Assembly (NCBI RefSeq): GCF_000380645.1 | Contig: NZ_AQXZ01000014.1 | Coordinates: 186,001 to 250,000, forward strand | Direction of reading: 5' to 3' | Length of the DNA: 64,000 bases | DNA from: Smaragdicoccus niigatensis DSM 44881 = NBRC 103563 | GTDB lineage: Bacteria; Actinomycetota; Actinomycetes; Mycobacteriales; Mycobacteriaceae | Shown: positions 49,831 through 59,044 of the stretch, one piece after another | Numbering within the stretch: the first letter of the stretch is position 1 | How the letters are laid out: the number at the start of each line of letters is the position of its first letter | Made by a program: the position numbers and the translations under genes | The notes under the pieces: model-generated | Seen by the model: the letters and a program-made list of their open reading frames with translations, nothing else | Told to the model about the DNA's origin: nothing | Database searches by the model: none

Positions 49831-51756
49831 CTACGCAACCACCCGCTGCAGCGCGGACAGGTCTTCCTCGGTCTGCCGGAACAGGTAGTAAGCGCCGATA
49901 AACGCAAGGATTCCGCCCATCGACAGAATGCGCACCGACAACACCATTTCGGGGAGATCCGCGACCGGGATGAAGGACAGTCCCGTCACGCCGACCAATG
50001 GAACCGAGGCCGCGACACAGAGGTAGACGACACTGCGCCGGCGAAGTGACGCCAGTTTCTGCCGGTCTCCGCTGGTGTCGCGCGAGTACGGCAGCAATTC
50101 CGGATAGAGGCTTCGGACGACGAAGAACGACACCATGAAGAACGGGTAGGCAACGGCCATCGATCCGCAGACCGCCAGGGACGCGAAAAAGTGGAAGGCC
50201 GCCTTCCAGTCGATGCTGCCGGTCGACAACTCGAGGGTCAGCGGGAACAGCAACCCGGCCAGCAGCCACAGACCCAGCGCGACCGCGGCCACGCGGTCTG
50301 CCGTGACGAGGGTGTCCGAGCGTGCTCTCGCGATCTCCTCCGGCGGGAAGGTCTTGCCCTGCCGGAGCCCATGCGGGACCCGCAGCATGAATCTGGAGAT
50401 GTAGATCAGTACCGCGATGCCCGTCGGGAAGAAGATGCCGTTGATGATCGCCGTGATCACGAGGAAGCGGGTCTGTGCGTCGGGCGGCAGTTTGTTGACG
50501 ATGAGCACTTGGTTGTACTGGATGTTGTACAAGCTGGCGAGGCCGTTGGGCACACCGGCTGCTATCGCCACGACCGGAATTGACCACTTGCGCAGGCGTT
50601 TGCGCCAGCTCTCCGCGGGCGGATCGACCAGTTCGCGAGCGCGCTCGTCGAGAACCATGTCGAGCTGCTGTGCGAGTTCCTTTCCGCGTGCGAAGCGATC
50701 CTCACGATCGGGGGCCAGGCATTTGAGCAGAATGCGACGTAGCGCTGTCGGGCAGTTCTCCGGCAGCGCATCGATCGCGGAGTTCGGCACTCCCTGCGCA
50801 CGAAGGTTGAGCATGGCAACGAGCTCGCTGCCGTCAGTCGAGGTCTGCGAGCGATCGGTGAACGGGCGCGTGCCGGTCAGTAGTTCCCACAGCACCACGC
50901 CGAGCGAGTACAAGTCGCTGCGGGTGTCGAGGTCGCCGGCACTGCGCAGGTGATCCGGGTGGCACGCCTCGAGCTGCTCGGGTGACATGTAGGCGAGCGA
51001 TCCGCCGAAGTAGGCCACCGGACTCGTGTTTCCGATGCTGCGCGCGAAGGAGATGTTGAAGTCCGCGAGCTTGGGCACGCCTTCGGACGACAACAGGATG
51101 TTCGCGGGCTTGATGTCGCGGTGGAGGACGCCCACCTTGTCGGCGTAGTCGAGGGCCTCGGCGAGACGGCGGCCCAGCCAGGCCACGGTTTCCGGCCAGC
51201 TCAGAGCGGCCACCAATGCACGAGTCTGCGATTCCGAGGGACGGATCTCGGCGCGGGAACGCAGCGAGGCATCGACCGAGTCGAGCAACAGTTGGCCGCT
51301 CCGTTTGGCCGGCTCGTATTCGCGCACGCGGTGCAGGAGGTTCTGCAGCGTGCCGCCGGAGAGGTACTGCATGTAGAGCAGTCGGAGACCGGTGCCCGGA
51401 ACGATTGCCTGGTCGAACACGCGGACGATGTAGTCGTGATCGAGCTGGGCGAGCGTCTGCGGCTCGCTTCCGTGGTCTTCGGAGACCTTGACGGCCACGA
51501 TGCGCTGCATGGAACGCTGCCGGGCGAGGAAAACGCGGGCGAACGCACCTTCGCCTAGCTGGGTGATGAGGTCGAAGTCTTCGAGTTGGTCGCCCACCTG
51601 GATCGAATCCAGATCAACATCTTTTGTGGGGCCGACCGTGAATTCGCCCGTCCACTTACCGGTGGAGTCGGATTCGTCGCGCAGACTGGGCGCCGAGGCG
51701 ACAGTCGGGTCAGAATCCTCGACTGGCGCATGATGCTTCGGATCATGTGTGCTCAT
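49831..51756 (-). CDS. membrane Ser/Thr protein kinase with DFN motif
   Basis: The 641-aa protein starts at ATG 51756. A polar N-terminus of about 60 residues precedes the kinase domain: glycine loop LGEGAFARVF (residues 67-76), Lys90 in VAVKVSE, HRDIKPANI (212-220), and ADFNISFARS where DFN (232-234) replaces DFG. The MSPEQ motif lies at 257-261. An insertion after the hinge (about 143-182) is Arg/Ser-rich. About six membrane helices form the C-terminal 250 residues. DFN is known in a few active kinases, so activity is possible. It is divergent from an FHA-HTH protein, a likely phosphorylation substrate. Confidence 0.88.
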   Translation of the reverse strand: MSTHDPKHHAPVEDSDPTVASAPSLRDESDSTGKWTGEFTVGPTKDVDLDSIQVGDQLEDFDLITQLGEGAFARVFLARQRSMQRIVAVKVSEDHGSEPQTLAQLDHDYIVRVFDQAIVPGTGLRLLYMQYLSGGTLQNLLHRVREYEPAKRSGQLLLDSVDASLRSRAEIRPSESQTRALVAALSWPETVAWLGRRLAEALDYADKVGVLHRDIKPANILLSSEGVPKLADFNISFARSIGNTSPVAYFGGSLAYMSPEQLEACHPDHLRSAGDLDTRSDLYSLGVVLWELLTGTRPFTDRSQTSTDGSELVAMLNLRAQGVPNSAIDALPENCPTALRRILLKCLAPDREDRFARGKELAQQLDMVLDERARELVDPPAESWRKRLRKWSIPVVAIAAGVPNGLASLYNIQYNQVLIVNKLPPDAQTRFLVITAIINGIFFPTGIAVLIYISRFMLRVPHGLRQGKTFPPEEIARARSDTLVTADRVAAVALGLWLLAGLLFPLTLELSTGSIDWKAAFHFFASLAVCGSMAVAYPFFMVSFFVVRSLYPELLPYSRDTSGDRQKLASLRRRSVVYLCVAASVPLVGVTGLSFIPVADLPEMVLSVRILSMGGILAFIGAYYLFRQTEEDLSALQRVVA

Positions 51757-51844
51757 GCGAATCCTTACCCGATGCGGGTGAATATACAATCCAGTCAATG
51801 GAATAACTGTACGAGCCGTTGTCCAGGCGTGGAGAGGAGGCATA

Positions 51845-52462
51845 GTGCACGACGGGCCCAGACTGAGGTTCACCGACGGAAGTGGGCGGCCGCTGGAAGT
51901 CGAACTGTCTCCAGAGAAGCAGCGCGTGACGATCGGTCGGTCGGCGCAGGCCGACATTTCCCTCACGTGGGACAACGAAGTGTCGCGGTTGCACGCGACG
52001 ATCGAATGGATGGGCACTCACTGGACGATCGTCGATGACGGGTTGTCGCGGAACGGTACGTTCGTCAATACCGACCGACTGACGGGTCGGCGCCGACTTC
52101 ATGCTGGAGACCGTATCCGTATCGGTGGCGTCGTGCTGACCTACCACGAGTTCAACCTCACTCGGGATGAGGAGACGCGCCTCGCGGCCTCGACCGCGCC
52201 GACGATGCGCTCACTGACCGAGACCCAACGCTCGGTGCTCATCGCCCTGTGCCGGCCGTACAAGCACGGTGCCGCGTTCGCGAGCCCCGCCGCAAATCAG
52301 CAGATCGCGGCGGAACTGTTCCTCAGTGTCGACGCCATCAAGACCCACCTTCGGGCGTTGTTCACCAAGTTCGGCGTCGAGGATCTGCCCCAGAACCAGA
52401 AGCGAGTTCGCTTGGCAGAACTCGCACTTCAGAACGGAATCATTTCCGAACGCGATCTCTAG
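51845..52462 (+). CDS. FHA domain protein with C-terminal HTH
   Basis: The 205-aa protein starts at GTG 51845 after GAGGAGG. The FHA domain (1-100) has the phosphothreonine-binding residues in VTIGRSAQADISL, SRLHATIEW and DGLSRNGTFVN. The C-terminal half (about 115-205) has SPAANQQIAAELFLSVDAIKTHLRALFTKFG, split at the helix break, a LuxR/SARP-like DNA-binding arrangement. It could be an output regulator controlled by the divergent Ser/Thr kinase through phosphothreonine recognition. Confidence 0.88.
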   Translation: MHDGPRLRFTDGSGRPLEVELSPEKQRVTIGRSAQADISLTWDNEVSRLHATIEWMGTHWTIVDDGLSRNGTFVNTDRLTGRRRLHAGDRIRIGGVVLTYHEFNLTRDEETRLAASTAPTMRSLTETQRSVLIALCRPYKHGAAFASPAANQQIAAELFLSVDAIKTHLRALFTKFGVEDLPQNQKRVRLAELALQNGIISERDL

Positions 52463-52563
52463 CGAGGCGCAAATCTCCTACTGCGGTAGGGCGACGCCCA
52501 GCAATCGGGGCGTTACCTTAGCGGTGTTCACATCGGCAACGAGGCCGTTTTGTAGGGGGAAGT

Positions 52564-54780
52564 GTGCTGACCAGGATCGCCAAGGTAGCCCATCGCTGGC
52601 CGAAGTTCGTGCTCATAGCCGCGTTCCTGGCGCTGATCGCAGCCGGCGTATTCGGCGCTCCCGTGGCGTCGAAACTGTCGTCCGGTGGCTACGACGATCC
52701 GAACTCGCAGTCCCATCGCGCATCCCAACTTCTGCGGGACCACTTCGATCGCGGTGCGATCGACATCGTCTTCGAGGTCATCGCTCCCGCCGGTGCGGAC
52801 AGCGCCGCCGCCCGCACACGCGGACTCGAGGTCGAGGACACGCTCAAGAAGTCGCCGTACTCGCGGCAGGTGACGTCCTACTGGTCCGCGCCAGCCGGCG
52901 CCAACGCGTCGCTGAAGAGCAAGGACGGGACGATCGGGCTGGTCGTCGCGGAGATCGAGGGCACCGACTCCACCGCCCCGCATCGCGGCCGCGAACTTGC
53001 CGAAACCATCCCCGAGACCCGAGACGGCGTCACCGTGCGGGCCGGCGGATCGGCGATGTTGTACGAGCAGATCAACTCGCAGTCGGAAAAAGACCTGCTC
53101 AAGGCGGAGATGATCACCATCCCGCTGACGGCCTTGGTTCTGCTGTGGGTGTTCGGCTCGCTGTCGGCCGCCGCGCTCCCGCTCATCGTCGGAATGTTCG
53201 CGATCGTCGGTACGACGGCCATCCTGCGCGGGTTGACGATGGTCACCGACGTTTCGATCTTCGCCATGAACCTCACCACCGTGATGGGTTTGGCGCTGGC
53301 GATCGACTACGCGTTGTTCATCGTGAACCGGTACCGCGAAGAGCTCTCGACCGGGCGGGACAGCGAGCAAGCGTTGATCCGTACGGTCAACACCGCCGGT
53401 CGCACGGTGCTCTACTCCGCGTTGACGGTTGCCCTGTCGCTCGCGGCGATGGCGGTCTTCCCGATGTACTTCCTGCGGTCGTTCGCCTACGCCGGCGTCG
53501 CCGTCGTCGTGCTGGCCTCTGCGGCCGCCATCATCGTGGCGCCCGCGTGCATGACGTTGCTTCGCCGCCGGCTGATGACGGGCCGACACAGCCGCAAGGG
53601 GCGAATCGTCCTGGAGAAGACGTTCTGGTACCGCGTTTCCCGCGGGGTCATGCGGCGCCCGGCCACGGTCGCCGTGCTGATCACCGCCGCGTTTCTCGCC
53701 GTGGGCACCCCGTTCCTCCACCTGAACCTCGGTTACCCCGACGACCGGGTTCTCCCGACGAGCCACACCGCCCGCGTGGTCGGCGACGATCTCCGTACGA
53801 AATTCGACACCAGTCCGGCGAAGGAAGTCACGATCGTCCTGCCCGATACCCGCGGGTTGAATGACGAGCAGCTGAGCACCTATGCCGCGGAACTGTCCAA
53901 GGTCCACGGCGTCGACCTCGTCACCGCACCCATGGGCTCGTTCCATGACGGGACGCCCGTCGGTCCGCCGATCGGTCAGACCGGTGCCGCTGACGACGTG
54001 GCATATCTGACGGTGGCGACCAGCTTCGATCCGTTCAGCGCTGCGGGCGAGGACAACCTGACGGCGTTGCATGCGGTGAAGGCCCCCACGGAGACGCTGT
54101 TCACCGGCATGGCGCAGTGGAACGAAGACAACGTCGACGGAATCGTGAGCCGGCTTCCGCTCGCCCTCGGGTTGATCGCCGGAGCGACGTTCATCGTGTT
54201 GTTCCTGTTCACCGGCAGTGTCGTCCTTCCGATCAAGGCCCTGCTGATGAACCTGCTGTCGCTCACGGCGACGTTCGGTGCGATGGTGTGGATTTTCCAG
54301 GACGGGCACCTCGGGGCGTTCGGTTCCGCCACCACCGGGTCGCTCGTGGCGAACATGCCGGTGCTCATGTTCTGCATCGCATTCGGCATCTCGATGGACT
54401 ACGAAGTGTTCCTCTTGTCGCGAATTCGAGAGCAATGGCTGTCGTCAGGAAAAACCGCCGCGGACAACGAACGCGCGGTGGCCATCGGTCTGGCACACAC
54501 CGGCCGCATCGTCACCGCCGCTGCGTTGATCATGGCGATCGTCTTCAGCGGTCTCATCTTCGCCGAAGTGTCGATGATGAAGCTGTTCGCGGTCGGAATG
54601 GTGCTTGCGGTGCTCGCCGACGCGACCCTCATCCGAGGCCTCCTGGTTCCGGCGTTCATGAAACTCGCCGGACGCGCCAACTGGTGGGCGCCGTGGCCGT
54701 TGAACAGATTGCATGCCCGATTCGGGCTGACCGACGAATTGCCGGCGGACGACCACGAGAAGGAACTCGTCAAAGTCTGA
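52564..54780 (+). CDS. MMPL/RND family transporter
   Basis: The 738-aa protein starts at GTG 52564 and has the two-half MMPL layout: one helix, a periplasmic domain with GGYDDPNSQSHRASQLL, then a bundle containing GLALAIDYALFIVNRYREEL, and the second half with a later FGISMDYEVFLLSRIRE. The Asp/Tyr pairs in these helices are the proton-relay positions of MmpL proteins. It exports a lipid or hydrophobic compound across the cell membrane. No regulator is adjacent on its strand. Confidence 0.9.
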   Translation: MLTRIAKVAHRWPKFVLIAAFLALIAAGVFGAPVASKLSSGGYDDPNSQSHRASQLLRDHFDRGAIDIVFEVIAPAGADSAAARTRGLEVEDTLKKSPYSRQVTSYWSAPAGANASLKSKDGTIGLVVAEIEGTDSTAPHRGRELAETIPETRDGVTVRAGGSAMLYEQINSQSEKDLLKAEMITIPLTALVLLWVFGSLSAAALPLIVGMFAIVGTTAILRGLTMVTDVSIFAMNLTTVMGLALAIDYALFIVNRYREELSTGRDSEQALIRTVNTAGRTVLYSALTVALSLAAMAVFPMYFLRSFAYAGVAVVVLASAAAIIVAPACMTLLRRRLMTGRHSRKGRIVLEKTFWYRVSRGVMRRPATVAVLITAAFLAVGTPFLHLNLGYPDDRVLPTSHTARVVGDDLRTKFDTSPAKEVTIVLPDTRGLNDEQLSTYAAELSKVHGVDLVTAPMGSFHDGTPVGPPIGQTGAADDVAYLTVATSFDPFSAAGEDNLTALHAVKAPTETLFTGMAQWNEDNVDGIVSRLPLALGLIAGATFIVLFLFTGSVVLPIKALLMNLLSLTATFGAMVWIFQDGHLGAFGSATTGSLVANMPVLMFCIAFGISMDYEVFLLSRIREQWLSSGKTAADNERAVAIGLAHTGRIVTAAALIMAIVFSGLIFAEVSMMKLFAVGMVLAVLADATLIRGLLVPAFMKLAGRANWWAPWPLNRLHARFGLTDELPADDHEKELVKV

Positions 54781-54895
54781 CCTCACAAAGGTGTCGACGG
54801 TCCTGCGACGTGGGGACCTTCGACACCGGCGCGCGCTGCCGAAGCCTTCTAACGTTGGGTGTATTCACAGGTCACTGCACCTTTTAGGAGCTCCG

Positions 54896-55879
54896 ATGAC
54901 GGTCACGCTGCCGCGCACAGACATCATCACGAAGGCGGTCGCTCTGGCGTCGCGCGCGCCGTCACTCCATAACAGTCAGCCGTGGCGCTGGCGTTTCGAT
55001 CGCGACGGTCTGAAGCTCTACGCCGATCCTGAGCGGCTGATCTCCGCAACCGATTCCGCCGGACGCGAGCTCATCCTGAGCTGCGGGGGCGCGTTGCATC
55101 ACCTCCGTGCGGCGATGGCGTCGATGGGGTACCGGTCGTTCGTCGAGCGATTTCCGAATCCCAACGACCCGCGATTCCTCGCGCGCGTCGAATTCGTCCG
55201 GTCCGGCTACGTCACCGACGCCGAACGGGACCGGATCGAAGCCATCAAGCTGCGGCGCAGCGATCGGTCGCCGTTCGCTCCACCCGCGGGGTGGTCCACC
55301 TTCGAGACGGTCCTCCGGCACACGCTCGGAAACTCGGTGCTCATGACCGTCATGCCGGCGAACGTCCGCGCTGACCTCGAACGCGCGTCGTCGCTGGCCG
55401 GCTCCATGCGGCGGTACGACTCGAAGTACCACTCGGAACTGCACTGGTGGACGGGACACGTCCACGACCGTGAAGGAGTCCCACCACAGATGCTTCCGTC
55501 CGCGGAGACCTCGGCCAAAGTGCCGATCGGACGCGCATTTCCGGTTCTCGACGACGCCCAGCCAGCGGACCCGGAATCGGGTGCCGACGGCGCGGTCATT
55601 GTCGCGTTGTCCACGGACACCGACAACCTTCCGGACATCCTGCGCTGCGGTGAAGCGATGTCGGTGGTGCTGCTCGAGGCGACCATGGCCGGGTATGCGA
55701 CCTGCACGGTGACGCACGTCGTCGAACTCTCGAGTAGCCGGTTCATCGTGCAGAAACTGGTGGGGGGCAACGTCCTTCCGCAGGTTCTCATCCGGATCGG
55801 AGCGCCTCCCGCCGGAGGACTCCAACCGTCGCTGACCCCCCGGCGGTCGGTTGAGGAGATCCTCGAGATCGCGAGCTAG
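54896..55879 (+). CDS. Acg-family FMN-binding nitroreductase-like protein
   Basis: The 327-aa protein starts at ATG 54896 after AGGAG. ALASRAPSLHNSQPWRWRF is the conserved N-terminal FMN-site segment of the Acg (Rv2032)/nitroreductase group; LRCGEAMSVVLLEATMAGYAT and the RIGAPP end are also typical. Acg proteins of mycobacteria are in the dormancy regulon and bind FMN without known reductase activity. No DosR box was identified upstream. It is convergent with the WYL regulator (4-nt overlap of stops). Confidence 0.88.
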   Translation: MTVTLPRTDIITKAVALASRAPSLHNSQPWRWRFDRDGLKLYADPERLISATDSAGRELILSCGGALHHLRAAMASMGYRSFVERFPNPNDPRFLARVEFVRSGYVTDAERDRIEAIKLRRSDRSPFAPPAGWSTFETVLRHTLGNSVLMTVMPANVRADLERASSLAGSMRRYDSKYHSELHWWTGHVHDREGVPPQMLPSAETSAKVPIGRAFPVLDDAQPADPESGADGAVIVALSTDTDNLPDILRCGEAMSVVLLEATMAGYATCTVTHVVELSSSRFIVQKLVGGNVLPQVLIRIGAPPAGGLQPSLTPRRSVEEILEIAS

Positions 55880-56826
55880 CTCGCCGCCGCGGCTGCCAGC
55901 CGATCACCGAGCGCCCGAAGCGTTTCGCGGAATTCGGCTGGCTCGAGCACCTCGAACGGGATGCCGACCCGGGCGAGGTGCATCGCCGGCCAATCCAGAG
56001 TGCCGGCGGTGAACTCGAGGACCGTCGCCGAGCCAGACTTGGTGAGAGTGCCGCCGGTCCACGGAATGCGTTGCTGCACTTCGTCGATGGTGGCCAGCAA
56101 TCGAACTCGGACGCGGAACTCGGTCGGCGAGGAGCGGATCGATCGACGGATGTATTCGACCGGATCGGGATGCTCGCGGAAACGGAATCTGAAGGTCGAA
56201 GCGGTGACCGTGGACATGCGGTCGAGCCGGAACGTTCGCCAGTCGTCGCGGTCGAGGTCCCACGCCATCAGGTACCAGCGCCGGCCCGTCGCCACGAGGC
56301 GCACGGGTTCGACGGTCCGCTCGGTCTCCGCGCCGTCGCGCGCCTGATAGCTGAATCGGGCGCGGGTGAGATCCCGGCAGCAGCGGGCGAGGACCATGAG
56401 TACTTCGCCGTCGACTTCGGCCTGCGGGGGTCCGCCGAGGACGTCCGTCGCCTCCTGGATCGCGCGGACTTCCGCCCGTAGGCGAGGCGGCATGACCTTG
56501 TCAAGTTTGGACAGTGCCCGCAGCGCCGATTCGCTGGCGCCGGCCAGCGTGCCTGCGGCGGCGAATCTCAGCGCCACCGCCATGGCGACGGCTTCATCGT
56601 CGTCGAGCAGCAGCGGTGGAATAGCCTTTCCGGCGACCAGTTGATAGCCACCCCCAGCGCCCTGGACGGCACTCACGGGGTAGCCGAGTTCGCGAAGGCG
56701 CTCGACATCGCGACGGATGCAGCGGCCGGTGACACCAAGTCGTTCCGCGAGCTCGTTGCCCGTCCACTGCGGTCGCGTCTGCAGCAGGGCGAGCAATCGC
56801 AGGACGCGTTCGGTCGTTTGGCTCAT
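55876..56826 (-). CDS. WYL-domain transcriptional regulator (HTH_11)
   Basis: The 316-aa protein starts at ATG 56826. The DeoR-type HTH has WTGNELAERLGVTGRCIRRDVERL and LGYPVSAVQGAGGGYQL. The WYL domain has RRWYLMAWDLDRDDWRTFRLDRM, and a WCX-like C-terminal part follows. WYL regulators bind nucleotides or DNA damage signals, and many act on the divergent gene. Here that is the DinB-VOC fusion; a candidate operator lies in the 96-bp space. Confidence 0.92.
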   Translation of the reverse strand: MSQTTERVLRLLALLQTRPQWTGNELAERLGVTGRCIRRDVERLRELGYPVSAVQGAGGGYQLVAGKAIPPLLLDDDEAVAMAVALRFAAAGTLAGASESALRALSKLDKVMPPRLRAEVRAIQEATDVLGGPPQAEVDGEVLMVLARCCRDLTRARFSYQARDGAETERTVEPVRLVATGRRWYLMAWDLDRDDWRTFRLDRMSTVTASTFRFRFREHPDPVEYIRRSIRSSPTEFRVRVRLLATIDEVQQRIPWTGGTLTKSGSATVLEFTAGTLDWPAMHLARVGIPFEVLEPAEFRETLRALGDRLAAAAAS

Positions 56827-56840
56827 GTTGGAAAGTTTGC

Positions 56841-56874
56841 GCGCAATAGCGGACCGGATCAGTCCTATTTGCGC
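56841..56874. promoter_or_regulatory. candidate WYL-regulator operator
   Basis: GCGCAATAGCGGAC at 56841-56854 and GTCCTATTTGCGC at 56862-56874 are inverted with one gap each around CGGATCA. The site lies between the divergent WYL and DinB-VOC genes. Confidence 0.5.
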
Positions 56875-56922
56875 GAGACGCTCGTTGTGTCAAGGGATTC
56901 GCCCTCTAACAAGGAGCCAGAA

Positions 56923-57846
56923 ATGCCGTTCCACGTTCCGCCGGTCAACGATGAAGTCAGCTCGATCCGCGCCTTTCTCGCCCAGCAGCAGGACGCCTTC
57001 CGGGTCGTGGCCCATGGCTTGACCAACGCCGAGGCCGGCAAGGCGCGGAGTGCGAGCGCCCTGACGGTCGGCGGACTCATAAAGCACGTGACCCAGGTGC
57101 AGGAACACTGGCTCGGGACCGCGCTCGCCGCACCGCAGCGGGACAGCCGCAAAGCGGACCCCGAGTCGCACCACGACGGATTCCGGTTCGATGGCGATCT
57201 CGCGGCTCAGCTTGCCGCCTTCGACGACGTCTCGGCGCGGGTTCTCGATGCGGTTGATTCGCTCGACCTCTCGACGCCGGTTCCGGTTCCCGAGGCGCCG
57301 TGGTTCCCGAAGGATGTGACCTGGTCGGTCCGCTGGGTGTGGATGCACGTCATCGAGGAGCTCGCCCGTCATGCCGGCCATGCGGACATCATTCGCGAGA
57401 GTCTCGATGGTGCGCAGATGTTCTCGTTGGGGCTGGCCCGCGATGGTCTCGGTGATCTGCCGTTCCTCAAGTCGTGGCGTCGCGAGCCGGTGCGCTTCTC
57501 CCGCGGGGTCAGCACTGTTCGGCTGCACGCGGACGACCTGGTCAAGGCGACCGAGTGGTACAGCGAGCTGCTGGGTGCCGAGCCGTACTTCGTCCAGCCG
57601 GAGTATGTCGAGTGGCGAGTCGGCCCGAACCGTCATGAGTTGGGCATTCTCGATCGCAAGTACGCCGATGACCACAATGCGTTGGGCTCGGTCGTCTACT
57701 GGGAGGTCGAGGGGCTCGAGTCGGCGATTGCGGATCTGCTCGAGCGCGGAGGTTCGGAGCATGAGCCGATCCGTGCGGGTGAGGCCTACCGCTGGGCGTC
57801 GGTGATCGATCCGTTCGGAAACGTTCTTGGACTTATGGAGCGGTGA
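56923..57846 (+). CDS. DinB_2/DUF664 - VOC fusion protein
   Basis: The 307-aa protein starts at ATG 56923 after AAGGAG. Residues 10-170 are a DinB/DUF664-type four-helix bundle (SASALTVGGLIKHVTQVQEHW and WMHVIEELARHAGHADIIRE), where His residues usually bind a metal and act in thiol transfer. Residues about 185-305 are a VOC domain with RLHADDLVKATEWYSELLGA and WASVIDPFGNVLGLME. The fusion suggests that one protein both binds a ligand and processes a thiol adduct. It is divergent from the WYL regulator. Confidence 0.88.
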   Translation: MPFHVPPVNDEVSSIRAFLAQQQDAFRVVAHGLTNAEAGKARSASALTVGGLIKHVTQVQEHWLGTALAAPQRDSRKADPESHHDGFRFDGDLAAQLAAFDDVSARVLDAVDSLDLSTPVPVPEAPWFPKDVTWSVRWVWMHVIEELARHAGHADIIRESLDGAQMFSLGLARDGLGDLPFLKSWRREPVRFSRGVSTVRLHADDLVKATEWYSELLGAEPYFVQPEYVEWRVGPNRHELGILDRKYADDHNALGSVVYWEVEGLESAIADLLERGGSEHEPIRAGEAYRWASVIDPFGNVLGLMER

Positions 57847-57891
57847 CATTCCACCGTCGCTTTGCTCGGCCGATCCTGTCATAATCGGTTA

Positions 57892-59031
57892 ATGACCGTT
57901 AACCGACTGCTTCCCACCCCCGAAGCACACGACCTTCTCGAACTCACCCAACAGGTGTGCGACAAGGTCCTCGAACCTCGCGTTGTTGAGTGCGAAAAGA
58001 CCTCCACCTACCCGGCGGAGGTCTTTTCCGCGCTTGGCGCCGCTGGCCTGCTTTCTCTGCCGTATCCCGAGGAGTTCGGTGGGGGTAGCCAGCCATACGA
58101 GGTCTACCTGCAGGTTCTCGAAGAGATCGCGAGCCGGTGGGCTGCGGTCGCCGTCGCCGTCAGCGTGCACAGCCTCTCGTGCCATCCGCTGTACGTCTTT
58201 GGCACAGATGAGCAGAAGCAACGATGGCTGCCCGAGATGTTGTCCGGCGATCAGGTCGGTGGCTACAGCCTGTCCGAGCCGCAGGCCGGATCGGATGCGG
58301 CCGCGCTGCGGTGCAAGGCAGTCGCCGAGGGTGATGGGTACCGGATCAACGGCACGAAGGCGTGGATCACGCACGGTGGCGTCGCCGACTTCTACTCCCT
58401 GTTCGCGCGGACGGGCGAGGGCTCGCGGGGCGTGAGTTGCTTCCTCGTTCCCGGGGACACCGAAGGCCTGTCGTTCGGGAAGCCCGAGGACAAGATGGGC
58501 TTGAAGGCAGTGCCGACGACGACGGCGAACTACGACGACGCCTTCTTGCCGGCAGACCGCCGGCTTGGCGACGAGGGCCAGGGGCTGCAGATCGCGTTCA
58601 GCGCCCTCGATTCCGGCCGGCTCGGAATCGCTGCCGTGGCAACAGGTCTGGCGCAGCGTGCATTGGTTGATGCGGTCGCCTACGCGAAGGAGCGCGAGGC
58701 GTTCGGGAAGCACATCATCGACCACCAGGGCCTGGGCTTTGTGCTCGCCGACATGGCTGCAGCGGTCGACTCGGCGCGCGCGACCTACATCGACGCGGCT
58801 CGCCGGAAGGACGCTGGGCTCGAGTACTCGCGCCAGGCTTCCGTCGCGAAGTTGGTGGCGACCGACGCGGCCATGAAGGTCACCACCGATGCGGTCCAGG
58901 TGCTTGGTGGCTACGGCTACACCGCGGACTTTCCGGTCGAGCGGTACATGCGCGAGGCTAAGGTCATGCAGATTTTCGAAGGCACGAACCAGATTCAGCG
59001 GTTGGTGATTTCGCGGTCATTGGCGCGGTAA
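57892..59031 (+). CDS. acyl-CoA dehydrogenase
   Basis: The protein has 379 aa from ATG 57892. The N-terminal helical domain is followed by VGGYSLSEPQAGSDAAALRC and KAWITHGG (FAD- and substrate-binding), and the C-terminal GTNQIQRLVISRSL. The catalytic Glu is expected in YMREAKVMQIFEGTNQ. The enzyme oxidises an acyl-CoA with ETF as acceptor. CATAAT ends 6 nt before the ATG, so the mRNA may be leaderless. Confidence 0.94.
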   Translation: MTVNRLLPTPEAHDLLELTQQVCDKVLEPRVVECEKTSTYPAEVFSALGAAGLLSLPYPEEFGGGSQPYEVYLQVLEEIASRWAAVAVAVSVHSLSCHPLYVFGTDEQKQRWLPEMLSGDQVGGYSLSEPQAGSDAAALRCKAVAEGDGYRINGTKAWITHGGVADFYSLFARTGEGSRGVSCFLVPGDTEGLSFGKPEDKMGLKAVPTTTANYDDAFLPADRRLGDEGQGLQIAFSALDSGRLGIAAVATGLAQRALVDAVAYAKEREAFGKHIIDHQGLGFVLADMAAAVDSARATYIDAARRKDAGLEYSRQASVAKLVATDAAMKVTTDAVQVLGGYGYTADFPVERYMREAKVMQIFEGTNQIQRLVISRSLAR

Positions 59032-59044
59032 CTAGGCTGGCGCC

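Noticed and set aside
52528-54435. Long open frame antisense to the MMPL gene (635 aa)
   Set aside because: Arg/His/Asp-rich low complexity typical of antisense frames in GC-rich genes; the plus-strand gene has clear MmpL motifs.
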